The position numbers and the translations under genes are program-made. The notes under the pieces are model-generated. The model was not told where the DNA came from. It searched no databases and was given only the letters and a program-made list of their open reading frames with translations. From Glandiceps talaboti (lineage: Eukaryota; Hemichordata; Enteropneusta; Spengelidae), in assembly GCF_964340395.1 (NCBI RefSeq), contig NC_135549.1, positions 15,308,342 to 15,372,341 on the forward strand: a DNA stretch of 64,000 nucleotides, given 5' to 3'. Positions 40,112 to 64,000 of the stretch are shown here, one piece after another (positions within the stretch are counted from its first letter, which is position 1; every line of letters starts with the position of its first letter).

Positions 40112-40441
40112 CTTTTTTATTGAAATAAACTTAAAGTCAGCTTGGCGTAAATTGTTTTCACCGGAACTTATCAAATACAGGTGAAGGCACAGCTGATTAT
40201 TTTTCACAATGAGCGCATGCGCCTGACGAGGAGGGCTGATAAACTGTGGAATTTTAGTGCACTGAAAATACTAATCTGAGAGAATGTTGTACAATGGTAC
40301 ATCAGTACATCAGGACATTAGATTCGGATGTCAGAAGGATGACCCTTGTTAGTAAAGTGGTTACATTTTGATGTGGTAAATATTCGTTGCCCAGGGAAAG
40401 TACTTAGTTTGTACTCGGTTTCTACAGTCTTGCCGTTATTT
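40112..40441 (+). repeat. 330-bp direct repeat, copy 1
   Basis: Starts TTTTTATTGAAATAAACTTA, ends CTACAGTCTTGCCGTTAT, and recurs at 40764-41105 with a few substitutions and one small insertion in copy 2 around 40855. It includes GCGCATGCGCCTGACGAGG. The 320-bp spacer is not repeated. Confidence 0.93.
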
Positions 40442-40763
40442 TAAAATTTACTTAATAACCTTGGGGTATATAAAATCGATTTTGTTCATCACTGAGTTTA
40501 ATCACAACAACGTTATGACAATATATATATACATGTGGGAGATACAGCTCTGTAGAAGGGCCATGTGTACATTACGTTACGCTATGTCATATTCCCATCG
40601 TATAAACAACTGATGCGTACTGTAACATCTTAACGGTGATTTTGTCGTCATGAAATGCGTGAATGGTTATAAAGAGCTTCGACCTTTTTGCCTATATATG
40701 TCATCGGTTTTTCAACTTCTGAGTAAGGTAATAATGGGTGGTGACGTTTAGTAGATATTAGTC

Positions 40764-41105
40764 TTTTTATTGAAATAAACTTAAAATCAGCTTGGCGTAG
40801 GTTGTTTTCACCGGAACTTATCAAATACAGGTGAAGGCACAGCCAACTATTTTTCATAGTGGTTATTTTCACAATGCGCGCATGCGCCTGACGAGGAAGG
40901 CTGATAAACTGTGGAATTTTAGTGCACTGAAAATACTAATCTGAGAGAATGTTGTACAATGGTACATCAGTACATTAGGACATTAGATTCGGATGTCAGA
41001 AGGATGACCCTTGTTAGTAAAGTAGTTACATTTTGATGTGGTAAATATTCGTTGCCTAGGGAAAGTACTTAGTTTGTACTCGGTTTCTACAGTCTTGCCG
41101 TTATC
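40764..41105 (+). repeat. 330-bp direct repeat, copy 2
   Basis: Second copy of 40112-40441, offset about 652 bp. The open frame on the minus strand at 40648-40872 overlaps it and is not conserved in copy 1. Confidence 0.93.
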
Positions 41106-41317
41106 TTTCTTGTCATGTATTTTATAATCAATACTCGGGGAAAAGTCTGTTTCTCGTCCACATAATTGACAGTTGAGTTAGCAATAATCAGAAGAGATTT
41201 CCTGTGTTTGTGGCTATATCAACATTTTGTTATAATAACAGTCTTGCTTCTTAAAGGAGGACATGGCAATTTGCAGTATTAAAATTTAATTATTTATTCA
41301 TTTAGTATAATTAAATT

Positions 41318-41605
41318 GGGGTCGGTGGCTCTTACTCTGAGTCATTAAACCACTTGTTTAGCTGTTACCACTGCGGTTTGCTTCGAGCCTTATGATTGCA
41401 ATTTTTCCCTAACCCCAAACAAGAAGAATGTCGTCCAGTTTGACTCAAACGAACAACGTAGGTATTTCCCGGGCCACTCTGGTTTCCGTCTGTATTACTA
41501 TTAACTCTAGACCCACGAGGCGCTGTTCCGTTTTATTACTTAGGAATTTGGGGAGACAATTACTGAATATAAAGCACTCTCCTGTGTAAATGAAGATTAT
41601 CAAAT
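41318..41605 (+). mobile_element. tRNA-derived SINE, copy 1 (plus)
   Basis: Aligns along its length with the elements at 52204-52462 and, inverted, at 60085-60310. It has a degenerate tRNA-like head (GTCGGTGGCTC...CATTAAACCACTTG, B-box-like GCTTCGAGCC). The shared body has AGAAGAATGTCGTCCAGTTT and GACTC..ACGAACAACG, then AACTCTAGACCCACGAGG. It is the most diverged of the three. Confidence 0.75.
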
Positions 41606-43214
41606 CTTATGGCACAGGATTTCAACTAACGACATTGCTGAGAAACTACACGATCCTGATTGTCGCTGAATAATAAAATCGAAAATGTTATATTACAATG
41701 TAATTTCATGAAAATATTTCAGAGACATCACAAGAAATGACGCATATAGAAGTCCAACATGGATTACATACACGAGCGACACGAGTATGAGTATTTATAA
41801 TGGAGATCGAAAATAAATAGATATTCTTCCTGATGCTCCTGGCCTGAATACCATAAATACAGTTTCGTAAAATTTCCAGCCTTAGTTTCCTTGTCTCTAC
41901 TATTTGCAGGCATTGTGTGTCACTTGCTATAATTATTCATCGTCAAAGTGCTACATTAAACACCCCTTTAACTTTGTTAGTGTTCGCAATTACCTCATTG
42001 AACTAACATAAATGGCTCGTTAAAGTGAGATCAAATGTGATTTATTCGGTCTATACAGCACGATAAATTGTTCAATCGTGTCTCATGTTGTATACTGGTT
42101 GTTTTATACAAGACACTGTGCCTTGGTTTTGTTGCTTTACAGTGAACACAAACATGGCAATTTTGAAGTTGGCAATGAAACATCTCGTTAGAAAATGAAC
42201 TATCAGGTGTGTGATAATGGTCCTCTTGATTTCATGTACCATAGCTAGGGGAAAAGACTATAATTCTTAATTAATATATACCTATGGCAGGAGACTGCAG
42301 GAGAGATCATATTATTGCGTGTTAAATTTAAAGTCGTGGTTTTTTTACATTTAAATTTGTTATTGATATTCTTGGGATGTTTTCTTCCGAGTTATTCTTC
42401 ACGATTTCGCAATAATAAGTTGAATCCTCTGCTGCAAATCACCCAATGGGTTCAAGCTTCTCCACCACCAGACGTCTGCGATATCATTCACGCTAGCTGT
42501 CACTGGCAGTCAAATATTAAACATCAGTTCAGCAGTCTTTGCTTCTATATGGAGGAGTACAAGTTGGTATTAAACGTTTTCCAGCTAATCTGATAAATTC
42601 CTATTAAAACGAGCTGTTTTCAGGCATAAATTGCGTGATAAAGATAAACCTTGATGCTCCTACGTCTAAACGTGATTATGTTAGAAATGCAAAGCACAAT
42701 AATTCAAAAAGTGAAATGTATATATCATTAATTTGTTTTATTATACTTATTTCCCCCCAAGGTACGCCAGATCAGCAACAAAAAGTGAGACATTGCTCTT
42801 TTCAATTCTAAATATTGTTTATGGCTTATTTGATATTAATCATAACTTGAAGCTAGCTGGTGACTTATGGAAATTTTAGACTTGATATCCCCACCTGAAA
42901 ACAAAAGCTATAATGTGAACTGACATCAATGCAAAATGTTAACGTCGACATGAAATATGTACATTTGTGAATTGTAGATAAATCTGACTTATGAGATAAT
43001 CCGAAATTTACAACAAAAGAACTACAGGAAAGACACATACGACAAACCTATGCCCCCTTCTATTCATCATTCATGTTCAGTTACGGAGCATTTGCATTGA
43101 ACAATGGCGTTATATTTATTCATAGTGACGTTTCACCGTATGGAAAGCGACACATGTCTCTAAGCTGACGTAGTGATTACCGTGCATTTAACAAAATATT
43201 TGCATATTTAAATT

Positions 43215-43475
43215 TTTAATTAGTTTTCGATTTTTAATTTTATTTATTTATTTATTTTTTTTAAAATTTATTCATTCATTCATTCATTCATTCATTCATT
43301 TATTTATTTATTTATTTATTTATTTATATATTTATTTATTTATTCATTCATTCTTTCATTTATTTATTTATTTATTATTTATTCCTTCATTCATTCATTC
43401 ATTCATTCATTCATTCATTCATTCATTCATTCATTCATTCATTCATTCATTCATTCATTCATTCATTCATTTATT
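43215..43475 (+). repeat. Compound (TTTA)n/(TTCA)n tetranucleotide array
   Basis: Blocks of TTTA and ATTC alternate, ending in about 22 ATTC units. It lies 340 bp upstream of the IFT122 start codon. Confidence 0.96.
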
Positions 43476-43669
43476 ATTGCGAATAATTGAGTTAGAGATA
43501 CGGAATTGGTCTATGCTGTTTGGCGTTATTTGTTTTTCCAAGTAAAAAAAAACTTTAAAAAATCGAAAATGAATACTCATTTCTCATCCATACAGCCGCT
43601 TGAAATCACTATGGTACGATTTGAACTGCGATTTGAACGTTTTTGACCAAGTGCGCCATCAACGACATA

Positions 43670-43812
43670 TATACGAAATTAATCTCGCCAGAAACAAAAT
43701 CCCGCGAGAAATACTAGTTGTACAGATTGGGCATGCGCGCAGTAGACATATTTTGGTTTTCAAACCAAGGAATGAGTTGTTGAGAGGAGACCTAAACTGA
43801 GCGACGGGAAAG
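43670..43812 (+). promoter_or_regulatory. Candidate IFT122 proximal promoter and 5' UTR
   Basis: No TATA box is visible near the start codon. GGGCATGCGCG at 43729-43739 matches the NRF1 consensus YGCGCANGCGCR (counting T43728) with one mismatch. CCCGCGAGAA at 43701-43710 adds a CpG-containing box. TTGGTTT-TC-AAACCAA at 43753-43768 is an inverted repeat 45 bp before the ATG. It has the geometry but not the bases of an RFX X-box, the usual regulator of IFT genes. I found no good X-box. Transcription start unknown. Confidence 0.35.
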
Positions 43813-61614
<17,802 letters not shown>

Positions 61615-61836
61615 CAACCCAAATTTAGACTTTCACAACAAAAAATGGAGTTTGCTTGCTTAGAAACGATACAATTCACACTTGAGAACACTTGTTGTAT
61701 GTAGGAAATGTTTTCTACCCAGATTTGTATCAGTGGAAATGCAAATCATAGTAAAGTTGATAATGACCATGAAATTCAAAGTCATCCACAGTACCATGGT
61801 TATGGAAGGACAAATGTATATATGCCATTCTTACAC

Positions 61837-62090
61837 CAGGGTTCATATGTTCATCATGGAAAAGTCCTGGAATTTCAAATTTCAACTCCTGGAAAAGTGA
61901 TTGGCGGAATAATCAGTGTTAATATCATAAAGTTTAGATTAGATAGTAGAAAAATATGTATGAAAAAGCAGATGTGTTGACAAATAAAATGCATTTCACT
62001 CCTGGAATTGACCGAAGTTTATCTGAATATTCCTGGAAAAATGATGAGAATCTCCGGGAATTTTATTTGAATTTCAGTGTATGAACCCTG
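61837..62090. mobile_element. Short inverted-repeat element in the IFT122 3' UTR
   Basis: The ends CAGGGTTCATA (61837-61847) and TATGAACCCTG (62080-62090) are exact inverted repeats enclosing 254 bp. The interior has repeated CTGGAATTT, CCTGGAAAA and CTCCTGGAA boxes, with no coding capacity. It resembles MITE-like repeats common in animal genomes; family not assigned. It carries an AATAAA at 61983. Confidence 0.6.
61983..61988 (+). terminator. Candidate IFT122 polyA signal 1
   Basis: AATAAA 369 bp after the stop codon, inside the inverted-repeat element. Confidence 0.3.
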
Positions 62091-62265
62091 TACACAGTTT
62101 TTAAAGATTGACCAAACTACTTACTTTATCAATTTAGAAAAAAATACATATTGTAAATCAAGATGATATAAATGTTTGATATTTTGAAAAAGGTAAATGT
62201 ATTTGCTATAAGAATGTCATGTAAATTTATATTGTTTGTATGTACAAAAGCTTATAGCAATGGTA

Positions 62266-62271
62266 AATAAA
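62266..62271 (+). terminator. Candidate IFT122 polyA signal 2
   Basis: AATAAA followed by GGGTTGGTT and then a genomic A16-type tract and (AC)n. The A tract would cause internal oligo-dT priming in cDNA data. Confidence 0.35.
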
Positions 62272-62478
62272 AGGGTTGGTTCAGAAAATTAAAAAAAAAA
62301 AAAAAACCACACACACACACACACACACAAACCCCCACCCCGTCCAACCCCCTTCTTTTCTCGCCCATTTCTTCAATGCAGTGTGTAAGCTGTATTCATG
62401 CCTTGTTCTGTACATATGTAAAGACGAATACTTTAATATGTTGTTGTTTGAAGACTTTTGTTGAACTGTAATGAAATG

Positions 62479-62484
62479 ATTAAA
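62479..62484 (+). terminator. Candidate IFT122 polyA signal 3
   Basis: ATTAAA with a GT-rich stretch (TGTTGTGAGTTGTTTTTC) about 20-40 bp downstream, the best-formed cleavage context of the three. The 3' UTR would be about 0.9 kb. Confidence 0.4.
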
Positions 62485-62519
62485 AATACTTCTTTTTCAG
62501 AAACACATGTTGTGAGTTG

Positions 62520-64000
62520 TTTTTCATTTAAACCGAGGCATTGTGATATCTATCGTAACTGTTGGGCATATGTGGCATGTTATCATCAATCTCTTCATTA
62601 CATGTATTAAAATGTGATGAAGTTCAGAGTAGTGATTGATGAAATTTCAAACACTGTTAAGTATGCAAATTAGCATGTAATATGCATATCACAATTCAAT
62701 TAACACTTCTGTGGAATTTATGTGTCCATGTATCATTTTACTCCAGGAAAATGGAGTAATGATATTTTGAGCCAAATGATCTGTTTCAGTTGAAATGGTT
62801 GTCATTGTACTGCCAATTTCATCTTAGTGTTCATTGGCTCTGTTTGGAACCACTAAGTAACTGCTCACATTGCTACATTTCAGTAGCAAAATTGAATAAA
62901 TATTTTTTTTCTAGTTTCTTGCGACATTGTCTAAATGAAATGAACTAATGTGCCACCATGCACACATAAAATATTGGCACCCGTGTGTCTGCACCTAGTT
63001 GCAGTAGACAAAATGTAGCAAACAAGTGTGATCTTGGTAGCTATGTGCAGTTTCTTATTGATTTCTGGGTGGTCGCATCAAAACAGAGATCAGTGGACAC
63101 TAACATGAAATGGGCTGTATGTTGTATACTGACGGAACAAAGATAAAAGTGCTAGATCTTGAATTGCACTATTATATTCAATGATTGATATACCGACATC
63201 AAAGTGAAACGCAGTTTCGGTGTTAGTTGAAATGATGGATATTTTTTATGACAAATTTAATTTTACAATGTGCCAAACTGTGGTTAAATGGTTAACCAAT
63301 TACCGACATTCCGGATAGACCATGTGTGCACCTGAATATCATTTCCTGTCGACCCACGTTGCAATTCAACGATTTCCTGGCTAGGAACCGTTCAGTGAAG
63401 GGACCATATGCGTGTCGACAAAGTACCTACTGAGTGAAATGTGGCGAGTGACACGCGCATAAATTCCACATTTTGTCATGAACTCTCATACTTCAAATGA
63501 GAACGGTATAAAAAAAACGACACCACAATATTATCCTGTACACATACACAGCTGTGTTTAATCAGCTACAAATCGGAATACAACATGGTTATTATTCCCT
63601 TGCTGTTCTTTCAATAGACTAAAATGAGTTCACAACTACATCTTTAAACTCTTGAACTTAAGATCTAAAGGGAAAAAAAATCATCATGAATATGTGATAC
63701 TGTTAAAAGACATCAATTACAACAAAGACTTTCACCGAATAAAATGAGATCACAATGTCGATTCTAATGGCATAGCAACGAGATTCTAATCGCATGGCAA
63801 CGATATTCTAATGCGAGGATTTTAATAACATTTGCAATCAAGTAGTTTCATATTTATCATACACGTATAACATTTTTGTTTATAATACATATTTCTGGAA
63901 CTCTGTTATACATACGTTATTTGGAACTGATGGAGGAATTCGGCAATGATGACATAAGTCACACATATAAAGTTTGATTTTATACAAATACTTAGGGAAT
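62520..64000. other. Downstream intergenic DNA
   Basis: No exon, RNA gene or large repeat was recognised to the end of the window. A block TCTAATGGCATAGCAACGAG / TCTAATCGCATGGCAACGAT at about 63762-63805 is a short tandem duplication. Confidence 0.45.

Larger units (their letters stand above)
36496..43214. other. Intergenic DNA upstream of IFT122, repeat-bearing
   Basis: No conserved exon was recognised. Listed separately are a foldback MITE (37725), (CA)n (38090), a dispersed repeat (39128), a 330-bp direct duplication (40112/40763) and a SINE (41318). The open frame 42315-42593 begins with a hydrophobic stretch but has no ATG at its 5' end and no family match, so I do not call it. Confidence 0.45.

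Noticed and set aside
42315-42593. Possible secreted protein with a hydrophobic start
   Set aside because: No ATG at the start, no family resemblance, no supporting splice context.
43753-43768. RFX X-box before IFT122
   Set aside because: It is an inverted repeat with X-box-like geometry, but its half-sites (TTGGTTT/AAACCAA) do not match GTNRCC/RGYAAC.

Overview
The window is metazoan nuclear DNA: AT-rich, intron-bearing, full of microsatellites, minisatellites and degenerate mobile elements. Two protein-coding loci can be supported. The organism cannot be named from sequence alone. The well-conserved IFT122 protein, the orphan-like class A GPCR and the tRNA-derived SINEs fit a slowly evolving invertebrate (marine deuterostome or lophotrochozoan), which is an inference.

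Layout. (1) 2-652: the 3' part of a rhodopsin-family GPCR, cut by the left window edge, with a polyA signal at 739. (2) 745-43.6 kb: a gene-poor repeat landscape. It holds graded compound microsatellites, a ~147-bp AT-rich tandem repeat (6.4-7.2 kb), a ~3.6-kb tandem segmental duplication (7495-11075 and 11175-15623) with a reverse-transcriptase scrap at its junction, a 278-bp tandem duplication (24.1-24.6 kb), a decayed reverse-transcriptase domain on the minus strand (27.86-28.28 kb), a ~21-bp minisatellite present as two oppositely oriented arrays around 1.4 kb of DNA (33.9-36.5 kb), a foldback MITE (37.7 kb) and a tRNA-derived SINE (41.3 kb). (3) 43813-61614: the complete gene for intraflagellar transport protein 122 (IFT122, an IFT-A subunit) on the plus strand. 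I reconstructed 24 coding exons with GT-AG introns whose phases all join, giving 3564 nt including the stop and 1187 aa. The 3' UTR carries a short inverted-repeat element and three candidate polyA signals. (4) After ~62.5 kb no gene is seen.

Function. IFT122 belongs to the IFT-A complex, which drives retrograde ciliary transport and the import of membrane receptors, including class A GPCRs, into cilia. The two genes are neighbours but nothing shows a functional link.

Most unusual structures. Two loci (33.9-36.5 kb, and 44.2-45.4 kb inside IFT122 intron 1) consist of inverted arms that are themselves short tandem repeats, the architecture of Foldback/TU-type elements. IFT122 also has four splice junctions embedded in or flanked by local tandem repeats (exon 6 acceptor, exon 9 acceptor, exon 14 donor, exon 23 donor). 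Two of these offer testable alternative or decoy splicing. A hairpin MITE family has two copies in the segmental duplication and a half copy in IFT122 intron 17.
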